This document shows, one piece after another, positions 38,111-49,776 of a DNA stretch of 53,762 bases. Position 1 is the first letter of the stretch. Every line of letters starts with the position of its first letter. The translations under genes and the position numbers were made by a program. This stretch comes from Geosiphon pyriformis. Its lineage: Eukaryota > Glomeromycota > Glomeromycetes > Archaeosporales > Geosiphonaceae. The notes under the pieces were generated by a model that saw only the letters and a list, made by a program, of their open reading frames with translations, ran no database searches and was not told the origin of the DNA. The stretch is from NCBI GenBank assembly GCA_016748015.1, contig JAAOMT010000039.1, forward strand, positions 87,904-141,665, written 5' to 3'.

Positions 38111-39649
38111 AATTAAATTATTCATTGAATAATTTTTTAAAAAAAGTATTTAAACAAAAGACATTGAATACATAAGCAATTCAATTAATGTAATTAGTTT
38201 TATAACTACGGTGACTAATTATTTTAGAAAAAATTTAAATTTTTTATAGTAGTTATTTTTGTTTATATTAATTATGTATTAGCTATAAATATTATACACC
38301 TAATTAACTTATTTTTAAAAATTACTCTTTAACTTAATTATTGACTGATTATTTGTTTTTTTATTAAATATATAAGTAAAAGTTTCCAAAGCTGTAAAAA
38401 GTATTGATTTGAAAATTATCTAACTATAAAATCACTTTTCTTTTAAATCAAAGACAACTTTTTTTCTCTTTTTTGAATTATATTGTTAAATTAGCTTAAA
38501 ACTATACCTTGATTTTATAATTTTTTGAATTAAAACGATTTATTGAAAACTTATAAAATTTCAATGTTTTAAAATTAAAAAATACAACTTATATAAATAT
38601 AAATTATTTATTTTTAATATAAAGAATTCTAATATTATTGAAACAAAAAGTTAAAGCAGTTCAAATCTGAACAAAATTTAGAAACTTTGAGAGATTCGAA
38701 AAGAGTAAAAGTTTTTAAACAAAATATAATCTCTGGTTTAAAGTAGTAACTTTTTAATAAGACAAATTTTTATTAATAATTCGATCATTTTCCACTTAGA
38801 TATTTAAAAATTGTAAAATTTTGTTTTTTTTTATCGACTTTAATTGGAATTTAAATTATTTAAAAGAAATTAAATTTGAAAATACTTTTCAAACTATTAG
38901 TAGCATTATATTTTTTAATTTCAATCTCATTTTTGTATTTTTAAAATATAAATTTCTTGATTCAAATTTAACTTTTGAAAGTCGTTAATGTGATATTAAC
39001 TATGATATCGATTAGAATCAATGTATAAAAAATACAAATTTAAAACTATTACCTTTAATAAATAAAAGTCATTAAATATTAAATTTATTTAAAACTATAA
39101 ATAATAATTATCCACAAAAATAAATACCTTTGGATTTTTTACTTTTCTTATAAAAATATAGCTCTAATATTGTTGGAATTATAGTAATTTCTTCTTAAAA
39201 ATTTCCTGAAAAAATCATTCATTAAAAAAAATATTATATGACATACAATTTATTAGAGATTAAATGTTGATGATTAATTCATGGTTATTCACTTTTAACT
39301 TGAATCCTGAAAGCCTCATATAAAAAACTCGTATTTGAATGAATGCTAATGGGAGTGAACCATTTATTTTTTAAAAAAAAATGTGAAGTTATAAAAATTC
39401 TTGGCCTGATAAAGTTCCCTTTCAACTGGAATGATTAAATTAATTGATCTTTAAGTGTCTCAAAAAAATTACTTTTCAGTAAAATCCAAGGTTCAATTTT
39501 TGATTCAGATTAAAAAGTACAATCAGTGTGGCTTAAAATTAATAGTCATTATGTATTTTAGTTAGCGGCATTCTAATAGAAAATAAAAAAATAAAACTTT
39601 TTACTTTAATGTTTGTTTACTCATTGTTATAATTCTAAAGGAATCAAAC
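38111..39649. other. AT-rich intergenic, no gene seen
   Basis: About 1.5 kb of A/T-dominated sequence with stops in all frames. Nothing recognisable. Confidence 0.6.
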
Positions 39650-39676
39650 AAAATAAATAAATAAATAAATAAATGA
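39650..39676. repeat. AAAT microsatellite
   Basis: About six tandem copies of AAAT/AATA, the last ones interrupted (AAATGAATAA). Confidence 0.8.
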
Positions 39677-39759
39677 ATAATCTTTAAATAAATTTCCCAG
39701 CAATTTCCTAATGGGTTCATTATACTGTGCATCCATCACAAATTATTATCAACGATAAT

Positions 39760-40660
39760 CTTTATCTGGTAATAGATAAAAGATATGAAACAAGCGTTGA
39801 AGAAAACTGAATATGGAATAGGATTCCAAGCAATAAAGACTAACTCCTTCAAGTCATCATCTTTTCGTAGCTTTCGGTTTTGATGAAACCAATTTTAATC
39901 TCCCTCCACATATTTTTTTATTGGACTAAAATCTTGCAACTGTGGAGGCCATTCCAAAGTCATAATTCCAAGATTATCTTGGAGTTCTTTCACAAGCTTG
40001 CGTTTGCAGAATATTGTTTCTTTGAGGGTCATAATCATTGGATAAACTATATTCCATATATTTTTCACTAGTTATATGTGAGGGAGCACGAATCAAATTT
40101 TTATGACGTCATACTCAAAATTTCATATGAATTGGTGCTTATAGAGACTTTATCTCTCCAAGAAATATGTCGCCAATTCTCACTAGTCCAGTGCTTGTAA
40201 ATTTTTAGCTCAATTTACCCGTTAAATTCGCTTTACTTTATTAATCATTGATTACTTACACAATATATATTGTTTTTTTTAGAGTTCTAATTAAAGTTCT
40301 AGTGAACATATGAGTCTGAACTTTAGATATTTTGACATCTTTCTTATAGCTCGATTTTTTAATTTTACGGGAAAATTTAGCTTCAAAATGTTCTATCAAT
40401 AATAGAGTTTCGACAATATTATTTTTTTAAAGAGATTACAATTTTTTCTATTTCTAATTCTTTATTACAATTTATAATACAAGTAGTAATCCCGTCCAAT
40501 AATGGGCATAACTCTTGAGGCGGACATATTCTCTTTCTTGAGCATTTTTCACCGTATAAAAATCGTTTTATTATGATCTTTTTGACGACATATTTGTGCA
40601 TACATTTCGATTTTTCAAGTAACTCTTTAATTAAACAATAAAAATTAACCAAAGATGAAT
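39760..40660 (-). mobile_element. Tc1/mariner transposase relic
   Basis: On the minus strand: an N-terminal open stretch (40652-40419) with ICPPQELCPLLDG like the linker after the helix-turn-helix, then KHWTSENWRHISWRDK-like remains (40200-40130; the usual SDES is changed to RDK), then LVKELQDNLGI, LEWPPQ, DFSPI and RKLRKDDDLKELVFIAWN (40010-39815). The last block is the typical C-terminal part, where PDLNPIE would carry the final catalytic residue; it reads QDFSPIKK here, so the acidic residue is lost. Frameshifts separate the blocks. A different, more decayed copy than the one at 11058. Confidence 0.75.
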
Positions 40661-41490
40661 GTCTTGTTATTAAAAAAAATAACTATGGAGGTTCAGGTTT
40701 AAAGGTTATTCGTATTACTGTAATCTTCAAAATTCTCTACAATCATCACACTTAATAAAAATAAAAATATAGGAATTTGAAGAGAATTGATAGAAAAAAC
40801 CAAAAAATAAAATTATTTTTAAACTATTGTTGTCTATTAACATCTAAAAGATCTAAGGTAAAAATCTTGTCTTTAAATCAAAATTATTTATTCAATGAAT
40901 TTAATTCTATAATGATAACCCATTAACATAATTTAGATCCTTTTAAACCCTTTGGTCATTTATAACTTAAATTTATATATATGCAAATACAACTAAAATT
41001 AAAATAGATACTCTTTATGGCATCTCCCAAAAAAATATTTCTATTGATTCTTAATTTCAAATTAAACTTTACCCCGGAAAAATTTCGTTCCTTTGATTTT
41101 CCACAAAATGGAAGTACTGCTTAAATTTCCCAAGATGGTTCTGATCCAGGATAAATTTTCTTATATAGAAATATATATACTTTAAAATAATTTAGCCGTA
41201 TATTGTCTGCAAAAATATTATGCCGTTTTTTATTTTTTACAAGATCTACTTTCGGCATTTTTAACCTAAACTTTTAATCTTTTAAAAACCTATTGTTTGA
41301 AATTTGATTTAAGAACCTGTTTTAATTTAAGCACAATTCTCGGGCCGTGATTCATCCTCACACCCTATCCAATCATCGTTAAAAGTAAGAATCACCAAAT
41401 TTTCCAAATTTGGCAAATATCATCACCTATTAATTTTGACTTGTAAATAAAGGATTTTACTTGACAGTCGTCAAGACAAGAATTATATAT
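40661..41490. other. Intergenic before the pirin gene
   Basis: AT-rich with no coding-like ORF. The part nearest the pirin gene (41340-41490) is somewhat richer in G/C and probably holds its upstream control region. Confidence 0.5.
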
Positions 41491-41499
41491 AAGGAAAGG

Positions 41500-41507
41500 T
41501 ATAAAAG
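41500..41507 (+). promoter_or_regulatory. TATA box of the pirin gene
   Basis: TATAAAAG, within GGTATAAAAGTC, about 100 nt before the ATG at 41604. Position and sequence fit a core promoter. Confidence 0.55.
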
Positions 41508-41603
41508 TCTTGAACCAAATATTCCTCCCTTTTAAATTCTAATAATTGTAATAGTTTTATCATTTTTTATTAAATTTAAAAAATAAACTATAGTCCTAAC
41601 ATC

Positions 41604-42794
41604 ATGCTTCGACGAAAAATTTCAACAATATATACCGTCAAGAAAAGAACACGTCCTGAAATACCAACCATGACGAATGGAGTTATACTACCCCCAAACA
41701 ATTTTGAATTACACGACCCTTTTTTGATTTGCTGTGAGGATTGGTTTCATTATCCAGGTGGTTTTGATTTTCATCCACATTGCGGTTTCGAGGTAAATAT
41801 ATACTTGAATTTTTTATGGATTTTTCTCGATAAAATATACTTTTGCAGCATTTTTATCTTTTTGATGTTTTTTTTCTTTTTCAGACTATCACATTAGTAT
41901 TTGACGGATTATTGAATCATCAAGATTCTAAAGGAAATATAACTATTATTGGGCAAAGTAAGTTATAAGACTTTCTTTTTAATAATAATATTAAAAAACT
42001 TGATTTTCGAAAATTTATTCAAATCATTATCAAACATTTTCTCTTGCAAATTTCTTATTGATATTTTAAAGAGTAAGTAAAACTTTTCATTTCTTAAAAT
42101 TACCATTAACTCTAAAAATTAATTAAAACTGACCAATTATTTTTTAATCAATCTCAGTGAAGCTCAATGGATTAAAACGGGACGAGGTCTCCTTCACAAA
42201 GAAATTCCAAATAATAAAGAAACTAAAGTCCATCTAATGCAACTATGGCTTAACTTACCCCGTTCGAACAAAGGCGACGAAGCAACCTATCAAAATTTAC
42301 CTTCCTCAAAGATTCCAATACGTAATATCCCTTCCTTGAAACCACAAAACAGGGAAAAAAACGAAAATTCAGCAACGATACGAATCATATCAGGAAAATC
42401 AGGTGATTTTGTTGGACCAGCAAAGAATGTAGTGCCTGTTAAAGCACTTGATATCACAATTTTTGAACCAGATTACACATTGGAAGAAGATATTCCTGCA
42501 AACTATAACATGTTTATCTTTGTACTTGAAGGAAAAGGTATTTTTGGAGATGAAGAAATAAACTTAGAAGCTGGTAAGGTTTTGATTAGTGCTCCAGTTT
42601 CAGAGAGTGAGGAATTGAGCTCAGTGTTAACAATTAGAAATAATTCAAAAGACTCCCAATTGAGAGTTATTTTGTTTGCCGGGAAACCGATCAAAGAGCC
42701 AGTAGTGCAACATGGACCGTTTATTGGAAACAATTGGGTAGATATTTTAAAGGCTAAGCAAAATTTTATGTTGGGTAAATTTGCAGGACTATAA
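41604..42794 (+). CDS. Pirin-family protein
   Basis: Exon 1 is 41604-41792 (63 codons), exon 2 starts at 41885 (ACT) and the last exon is 42158-42794. Domain signature: GGFDFHPHCGFE around residues 52-63 with metal-ligand His57 and His59, ETITLVFDG, then QWIKTGRGLLHKEIP with ligands His101 and Glu103, matching the His-His-His-Glu iron site of human pirin. The second cupin half follows (VLEGKGIFGDEE). HPHRGFE is changed to HPHCGFE. Pirins are non-haem Fe(II) cupins, nuclear cofactors or quercetin dioxygenases. The second junction is odd: joining the good donor A|GTAAGT at 41957 directly to exon 3 shifts the frame. A single-nucleotide exon (A at 42072) between two good splice sites gives 299 residues with ideal spacing; a weak donor at 41962 (GTTATA) gives 300. 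Confidence 0.9.
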
Positions 42795-43153
42795 GAAAAA
42801 AATTTTATTCTTAGTAAATCTCTTCTATTAATAATACATATAAATTACATTTTTAACATATCTATCTTTGACTTTCCCAAAGATGGCATTTTCGAGACAA
42901 ATAATCTCAACTTAGGCGAGATTAGCGTTCTTTAGCTTAGAAATTTTGACATGTAAATAAAAAATTATAATTGAGAAATTTTTTGTATATCCAAATAATT
43001 TATATAATTTGTCTATTCATAATTTATATAAGGGCTTTGGCTACAATATTGAATCGGAATACTTTATAAATAAAATCCATAGCTAATTTCAGATTGAGAT
43101 TTAATTATTTGTGATAATCAAATAAGAGATTATGTCATAAATTCCACTAATGG

Positions 43154-43210
43154 TGACTCACGAATCCTACCCAAAGTAAACACAAAAAAGTTGGCGCTGA
43201 ATTATAAAAA
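43154..43210 (+). promoter_or_regulatory. Conserved promoter of copy F
   Basis: TGACTCA (43154-43160), 15 nt, GTAAACA (43176-43182), then TATAAAAA (43203-43210) 28 nt before the ATG at 43238. The best preserved example of the box pair shared with B, E and H. Confidence 0.7.
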
Positions 43211-43237
43211 CTCAAGAATTGTGATTTTTGGAGATTC

Positions 43238-44744
43238 ATGGCGCCCCAACGACTCACCAACGCTTTATCTCGCGACTTCGGGACCTTATTAAATAATGAA
43301 ATATTTTCTGATGTTAAGATTATCGTTGGTGATGGTCTTAATACTAAAACTTTTCATGCTCACTCGCAGATTTTAGCAGCAAGATCCTCCTATTTTGCTG
43401 TAGCACTCTCTAGTAATTGGGTTAAAAGAGAAAATAACACCATTATCTTCTCTAAGCCTAATATTTCACCACAAATGTTTGAGGTGATACTTCGGTAAGT
43501 TTAGTTTGCTTAAAATATACTTGCTAATATTTTATTTATATTTGTTTATTGGTTTATCTAGATACATATATAGTGGTGAAATATTGCTTGACGAATATGA
43601 AGTACCTATAATTGTAGAATTGCTTGTTGCCGCCGATGTGCTTATTATGGAAGATCTAATCAGCCACCTTGAAGACTATCTAATTAAACAACATGAAGAA
43701 GAGTTGAAAGAAAACTTTTTCACTTTACGTGAAACATCCAATAGGCATGGATCTTTTAAAAAGCTCCAAGATTTTTTTACCGACATACCTGCTAGAAATC
43801 CAGCTGCAATTTTTAATTCAAAAGAGTTCACTACCCTCAACAAAATTGCTTTAGCTTCAATTCTATGCAGAGATGACCTTAATTTAGAAGAATCTCAAAT
43901 ATGGGAAAAGATTATAGAATGGGGAGTTGCCAAATCGGGTAGCAATATTAAAGCAGAGGAACTTCTAAATTGGACAAATGAAAACTTTGAGGCCTTTAAG
44001 GGATCAATTGAAGAGCTTCTACCTTTAATACGGTTCTTTCATATATCCTCAGCTGTATTCTATCATAAAGTAAAGCCATTTGGAAGAATTTTACCTAGAA
44101 CTTTATATGAAGATCTTTTACATCACTATCTAGTACCGGGGAGTCAGCAAAAATCTGTAGACGCCCAGCCATTTCGCCTTCAACTAGATATAGAATCGAA
44201 GCTTCTTTATTTGCATAATGTGAGGCAGCTTGATCACTGGGTTCAGGACAAAGATAACAATACTCCTTTTCAAAACCAACTTGGAAATAGTTTTGACTTG
44301 TTACTTCGAGGCAGTCGAGATGGATTTACCCCAGACGATTTTCATCGATTATGCGATTATGAATATGCAACAATTATTGTTATCAAAGTGAAAGAAACTG
44401 GTCAACTGATTGGTGGATATAGTCAAGATTCTTGGACTTCTTGCAATGGTTGGATATATGATACAAAAAGTTTTATTTTTTCTCTCGGAGATGGCAAAGC
44501 TGAAAATGCTAAACTTAGCAAATCAATTAACGGACTGGGACCTTTTGATAGCTCAGAATTTGGACCCTATTTCGGTATGCGTAATATTGTAATAGGCGGT
44601 AGTGATTTTCAAAATAGTCCTGGATGCTCTTGTCAAAAGGATTCATCATATGAGCATGCAATAATGCCTGGTTCTGAAAATGAACGAGTGTGCTTCTTTG
44701 TTGAGGAGTATGAAGTTTTTAAAATCAGCAAAATAGGTTATTGA
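43238..44744 (+). CDS. BTB-BACK-TLDc protein, copy F
   Basis: Exons 43238-43494 and 43562-44744 give 479 residues; the intron is canonical, 67 nt, phase 2 (VIL-R-YIYSGEI). BTB: FSDVKIIVGDGLNTKTFHAHSQ. BACK: GSFKKLQDFFTDIPARNPAAIF. TLDc contains FDLLLRGSRDGFTPDDFHRL and ends VEEYEVFKISKIGY. It is the only intact copy on the plus strand. Exon 1 and the promoter are close to B and E, but BACK and linker are clearly different from the homogenised A/B/C/E group (GSNIKAEELLNW, QLDIESKLLYLHNVRQ). Pseudogenes G and H are its nearest relatives. No interruption was found. Confidence 0.9.
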
Positions 44745-44789
44745 GTTTTATACGATTTATTTTGCATTTACTAAGCTTTATATTAAATG

Positions 44790-44880
44790 GGGCTCCCTAT
44801 TTTAGAAATTTGTACCAGTAGAATCATTCATAGCCTACTGCTTTAAACCCCATAATAAAGACATATAATTGAATATGAAA
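44790..44880 (+). terminator. Conserved 3' UTR / poly(A) region of copy F
   Basis: GGGGCTCCCTATTTTAGAAA, then TAGCCTACTGCTTTAAA, then AATAAAGACA. The same block in the same order follows pseudogene G (about 51445-51525) and, on the minus strand, copies A and E. AATAAA is the likely poly(A) signal; why the preceding block is kept is unknown. Confidence 0.55.
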
Positions 44881-45321
44881 TATTATTTTACTTATTTTAA
44901 TAATAAGTTATTGCCAAAATTGAAAGTTTACCAAAAACAATAAAAAATAAATCTTTAAATAAAATTAAAAAAACTATTCAAGCAAACAATTGAAAGAATA
45001 TATACCCATTCCAAGCTATTTTTAAAAAAAAATGAAACTGCAAATATATAATATAAAACTTTAAATAACAAATTTGAAATCTTTAAAATTGCCAATAAAT
45101 GCAATAATTTGATAAAAACTATTATAATAATTAATAATTTTAATCAACTAAAAAAAACCGATTATATTAACTAGAACTTTAATAATCAACAATAAACACT
45201 CCTAGAATTTATCAATTATTTAATCCTAAATCAAAAATATATCAAAATATTGAGTTAAAAAACAAAGGAAATTTAATCTAAATTTTAAGTTAAATATAAA
45301 AATATAATTTTTTTGATTTAC
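44881..45321. other. AT-rich, no gene seen
   Basis: About 440 bases of A/T-rich DNA. Searched on the minus strand for further exons of the receptor fragment next door, and none was seen. Confidence 0.55.
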
Positions 45322-45680
45322 CTTTTATGACTTTATAAAATGGCAAATGTAATGACATGTGTAAAGAATCAAATTCTTGTGACTTCCAATGTGCATAAGT
45401 TTGAGAAAGAACATATATTATCGAAATTAGAGTTGCTATTAGGGCTAGCAAAAATGCAATCCTTATGATATAGTAATCTATATCCTTAGTCCCATTATAA
45501 GGTCTGAAGTGAGGCCAGTAAATATTCGAAAGAGCATAAAGATTAAAAGAATTATCATATGTAGGTGTTTCAGGAATGGCATTATTACTAAATGAGAAAA
45601 TTAACAGAATAAAAATGATTTGAATTATAGGTTCCCAACGTAGATAAAGTTTATGGATAATTTCTATTGACTTTTAAATT
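45322..45680 (-). pseudogene. Orphan N-terminal exon of a seven-transmembrane receptor
   Basis: An open frame of about 120 codons with no usable ATG: a signal-peptide-like segment (PIIQIIFILLIFSFSNNA), an outer loop with one N-glycosylation site (YNGTKD), then one transmembrane helix (RIAFLLALIATLISIIYVL) and a tail TYAHWKSQ followed by SLHMSLHLPFYKVIKG. It ends at a GT donor (45321-45320) at the same relative place as exon 1 of the receptor at 29257, whose tail reads PLSMALRVPLYLAVNG. The two are distant paralogues. No downstream exon is recognisable in the next 500 bases, so the gene is cut off. The start may have been on an upstream exon near 45760-45820, which has a short Met ORF. Confidence 0.6.
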
Positions 45681-46104
45681 TCACAATTTAAGTGAATGAC
45701 TTTTGGTTTTTTATTTTGATTAGAAATCAAAAAAGTTGATTATGAATCAGTTCTTATATATATAATTCAATGTTGTTTTTAACATGATTAAAGATTTTGG
45801 TCATGATTGAATGCGAGATAAGAAATTGAAGATTCTACAATGACACCCTGATGATTCTAATTTTCTTAATTGCTGAACCTCGTAAATTTTAGGCAAATAT
45901 TCTTTGTAACTTTGTGAACGAAGATGTGCTAATCATTTTTCCATAGGAAAGGTAATTTGGAAAATTAGAGAAACTTTAAGAAGTGACAAAGAAAAAACCT
46001 AGTTTTAAATTTTGTTGTACAATTCTAAAAAACGTTATTGAAAATTTTCTTTAAAGTTAACAAGATTTTATCATATTGTATAAATTAAAAAAAATTTGTT
46101 TTAC

Positions 46105-46126
46105 TAATAATAATAATAATAATATA

Positions 46127-46165
<39 letters not shown>
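46105..46165. repeat. AAT microsatellite
   Basis: About 60 bases of AAT/TAA units with two one-base phase slips. Confidence 0.9.
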
Positions 46166-47196
46166 GTTTTAAACGTAGAAAGTTGAATTTTTTCGCGAGA
46201 ATAAATTTTTATCAAAAAGTTCACGGTCTCACTCTATAATAATATTAGCATATAGTGAGAAATTAGTTTAAACGGCATATTCTGTAATGATAGCGCATGC
46301 TTTCTAAACTTTTAAAATTACTAGAAACAATAGCATTATCTCTAATTTTAGGATATACTATTCTAACCTAACCAGTCTTTGGATCTCCTCAAAAAAGTCC
46401 GAAACGATAGGCCTTGTATTACTTTCCCAGTTGAATCTCATCGACATAAAAATTGCCAATCACCCACTCAAAGAGTCATACGGTCTGTCATCTTTACCTC
46501 ATAAACAAAAACTTTGATTACCCGTACATCGTTTCTTTAACCTGTTACAAATCATTCCATTCCAGAATAACCTGGCGACATTCAAAGAAATATTTTGAAC
46601 AAAAAAGAATCAATAATGGCATCCTTAAAATTGAAATATAACTGAAATTACCAATTGTAGACATTTTACATTCTGATTACGTATTGTTTGGACAAATCAC
46701 GTGGTGGTATAAACAAGCACCGATGTCTCATTGGCGAAATAACAACTAAAAACATTTATATTATCTCAAGGGATGACATGATCTTGACTATATAAAAGCT
46801 ATTTCTTAAATGTAATTATCTCACATTAAAATAAAAAATCCCATAATTTTGTCAACTACCCCAATTCACTCGTCCATAAATCATATAACTACAGGTGCAT
46901 CCAAGGGCCCCACTTCAGAAAGTACCTTCACCAAAAATACGCGTTTTAGTTAAAGCTCCTTCTACTGCCTTTTAATAGCGGAAGAAATTTTGTTGATTCT
47001 TTTACGCTTCTGTTACCAACAGACAACGATAAAAAAAATTCTTTCAGGTCGGTTTATAATACCTCCCCCAAGTCCCTGTTTTCACGTCTCCACATTCTCG
47101 CCTTACGACTCCCCATAAGCCCTTTTATTCGTGATTTGTATTAAAAGTAAACAACTTGGTCTCATGATTTTTTTTTATAGATTTTTTCATTACAAT
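46166..47196. other. Intergenic, upstream region of the TFIIS-like gene
   Basis: No convincing gene. The final 350 bases have more balanced composition and C/T-rich tracts and probably hold the promoter of the gene at 47197. A short ORF at 46453-46641 is discussed under rejected items. Confidence 0.5.
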
Positions 47197-47958
47197 ATGC
47201 CACCAATTTCGAAATCTTCCAGATCAATAAAGCCACCAACGCCAAATACGGGCAACACATATCGTGATCGATGTAAATTTTACATTTTGTGACTCGCATT
47301 CAGATAATAATGTATCCTAAAATTTTCAATTTGTGTATTCTTTTAGGTATTACATTGATTTACAATGCTTTAAATCGTGGTCAGATAACAAAAACTCAAG
47401 GTATTTCCACATAAATGTTATTGTACCCCAATTTCCCAATTTACTTCAATATCTCATCTCAATCTCCTTTTGTTTAAAGGAGCAATAAATCATCCTCACA
47501 AATTAGCTGTAAATGTAGAGCGCTATATTTACCAACTTCACAACTTCACCGTCTCTAAAGGTTACAAGGACTGCATACGAAGTAAAATCTGGAATCTGAA
47601 TGACAAGAAGAATCCTGCACTCCGCGAGAATTTGATCAATAATATATTTAGTGCAGAAGAATTCGCAAGGATGAGTTCTGAGGTAACCTATCCCGTTCTT
47701 TATGTCTTTCCTCAAATAATTTTGAGGAATCAAACAATTTATCCATTTCTCAAATAGGAAATGGCCTCACGCGAACGTCAACTTCAAAATATATTATCAA
47801 GACAAAGTTCTTTAAAAGCATCAATAGGGGTTGTTGACCTGAAGCCGATGAAATGGGAGGATGGTGACCTTGGAGAACCTACGACATGCTTGACCTTAGG
47901 CCAAAGTTTTGACCTCCCCATCTGGGACCCAACTGGTATTTCATATATGCCACGATGA
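47197..47958 (+). CDS. TFIIS central-domain (TFS2M) protein without a zinc ribbon
   Basis: Four exons, 47197-47272, 47347-47400, 47480-47682 and 47758-47958, give 177 residues; phases 1, 1 and 0 all agree. After a Pro/Ser-rich start, residues 22-125 match the central domain of elongation factor TFIIS: RDRCITLIYNALN, IEKxIY-like VERYIYQLHNFTVSKGYKDCIRSKIWNLNDKKNPALRENLI split over the third exon, FSAEEFARMSSEEMASRERQLQ at the end. In TFIIS this three-helix bundle binds RNA polymerase II. The C-terminal zinc ribbon with its Asp-Glu pair, needed for transcript cleavage, is absent; instead there are about 50 residues ending GISYMPR with a single Cys. It could be a polymerase-binding domain protein such as a fragment of the Bye1/PHF3 class, or a C-terminally truncated gene. 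The downstream 550 bases show no zinc-ribbon exon. Confidence 0.8.
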
Positions 47959-48512
47959 TTCTCTTAAGGAAATATCTGACTTCTTAAAGCCATTTTTTCA
48001 CTTTGTACAGTCAATAATACCCTGTGCACAGCTTACTCATATCTTCTCTTGTACAGTTAAATAATTTTCGCATAAGCTTTGAGCTTACCCTTCAACCTTT
48101 TTTGGAAAACTACTGAAATAGAATGTTTTCTAAAAAATAATTGCATAATAAAGACTTTCATTGTCAAAATTTAGAGAGTTAAATTGAATACAAGTTTATT
48201 GTCAAATGTGCCTTAAAATAAATCCCAATATCCAGAAATTTACTTTCTTTTAATACTTTATCTTGAAGCAATGCTGATTAATGGAAGTTTTTCTTAGTAA
48301 AAGAGATCAAAGTATCTTTTGGAATTAATTTACAAGAATATAGATCATGTGCTAAAAAGTATTCATGTTTTCTCAAACTTTACAGCAATTATTTGAATGA
48401 GTTGAGATCGCCTAATTCTTTATCCCTGTTCCCTGTGGGAATTATTGATCCGAATTCAGAAGGTGCACTGTAAGCAATGGCTTGCCAAATAATTTATCAC
48501 ATCTTACTGAAT
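47959..48512. other. Convergent intergenic region
   Basis: About 550 bases between two convergent genes. A/T-rich, with 3' ends of both. No further exon seen. Confidence 0.55.
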
Positions 48513-49776
48513 TCATTCTTGCATAGGCTCAATAATTTCTTCAGTTTTTGAAGCTTGCTCCATCGACTCCTGTCCATCTTGTTCCTGTTGCTTCAAATCC
48601 ACAATTGGTATGTCCTCATCTTGAGAGGCCATTTCAGGTTGATTTTGTATGGGTATCTGTTTCAATGCCCCAATCTGGGTTTTCATGGGAGTGGGGCTTT
48701 GCGCTTCCACAGTAGATTGCAAAGATACTGCTCCATGCACAAATATTGCTGTAAGCATGAATCCAAAAGCGATTCATCAGATGAGTTATTTGAATAATAG
48801 TTTAAATGACATTTGAATATTTTAAACCTGAAAGCCCAGATCCTGATTCCGCCTTCTTGACGCTTTCAATTTGAGGTGTCGTAGTTGCGGAAGTCGGAAA
48901 GATCCTCTCGGGTGTCTTGATCGGTGTAGCGAGAACCGGTTTGGGAGTTTTCATGATTTGTTGTTCTTGTGGTGGTGGTGTTGATGCTCGTGCTAATTGT
49001 TGTCTAGTCACCACTTCGCTGACTTTCTGGCTTCTTGATTGAATGATCGCTTCAATTTTGGTAAGATTGGACCTCATTTGATCCATTGATTTTTTGGCAC
49101 CTTCGCATTCAGCCGGAAAAAGTACATCACAATAGTAAGCGTATTGATCGATTCTAACATCATAATATTCACGAGCTTCTTCGGATTTTGTGATTAAAAG
49201 TCTGGAATAAATTTAATTTAGGATAATTCCAACTTTTGATGCTTTAAAAAGGCATTGAATTGCTGCTGTAAAATTAGCGAAGGCCTGAACCTTGGAACCA
49301 TGGACTTCATATTTTCTTCGGCATGGTCGATAAACTTTTTAGCGTTTGAGAGCGACCAACCCACATCTTTTAGCGTTTCAATAACCATCAAAACTACAAG
49401 GATTATCAAAATTCATTACAGTGACAGTTAATTGTACCAAAATTGAAATAAATTTTGAATGCCTACCACTCGCATTTAGAACACTGTCACTGACTTGTTC
49501 TATGATTAAATTTCCACGTTCATTTAACTGCTTCTGCGTTTCAAATAAGGGATCAAGTTTCAATTTTGATTCGGTGATCTTCTTTGAAACCTCAGATGGT
49601 GATGCTTTTGCCAAAATTAATCATGTTTCGAATGGATGATTGATGACAGTTAATTTGCAAAATTTGATGCTATAGAAGATTTTGCCCTTACTTGTTTGCT
49701 TGTTAAAGGTTAAAATGACAGGTGCAATATTAATTTCTGATGTCGAAAGATCATTTGTTCGTTCGGTGGTTGTCAT
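48513..49776 (-). CDS. Unrecognised helical and Pro/Gln/Thr-rich protein, five exons
   Basis: Exons 49776-49692, 49604-49467, 49393-49234, 49201-48828 and 48748-48513 give 330 residues, all junctions in phase (1, 1, 2, 1). Residues 1-28 are polar. About 29-170 are predicted helical and charged (SEVSKKITESKLKLDPLFETQKQL; NAKKFIDHAEENMKSMV; SMDQMRSNLTKIEAIIQS), with three Cys near YYCDVLFPAECEG. The second half is low complexity: TPPPQEQQIMKTPKP, ATPIKTPERIFPTS, then an acidic Gln/Glu tail ending EEIIEPMQE. Several TP/SP dipeptides could be proline-directed phosphorylation sites. I recognise no family. The very short third intron (32 nt) is unusually small, so that junction is the weakest; a slightly different splice would alter only a few residues. 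Confidence 0.7.

Noticed and set aside
46453-46641. Short ORF with SHTVCH and TCYKSFHSRITWR, faintly like the xylulokinase stretch SHTLCH ... LCYKNGSLTRE
   Set aside because: Only a handful of matching residues with gaps, and no other xylulokinase block nearby; may be chance.
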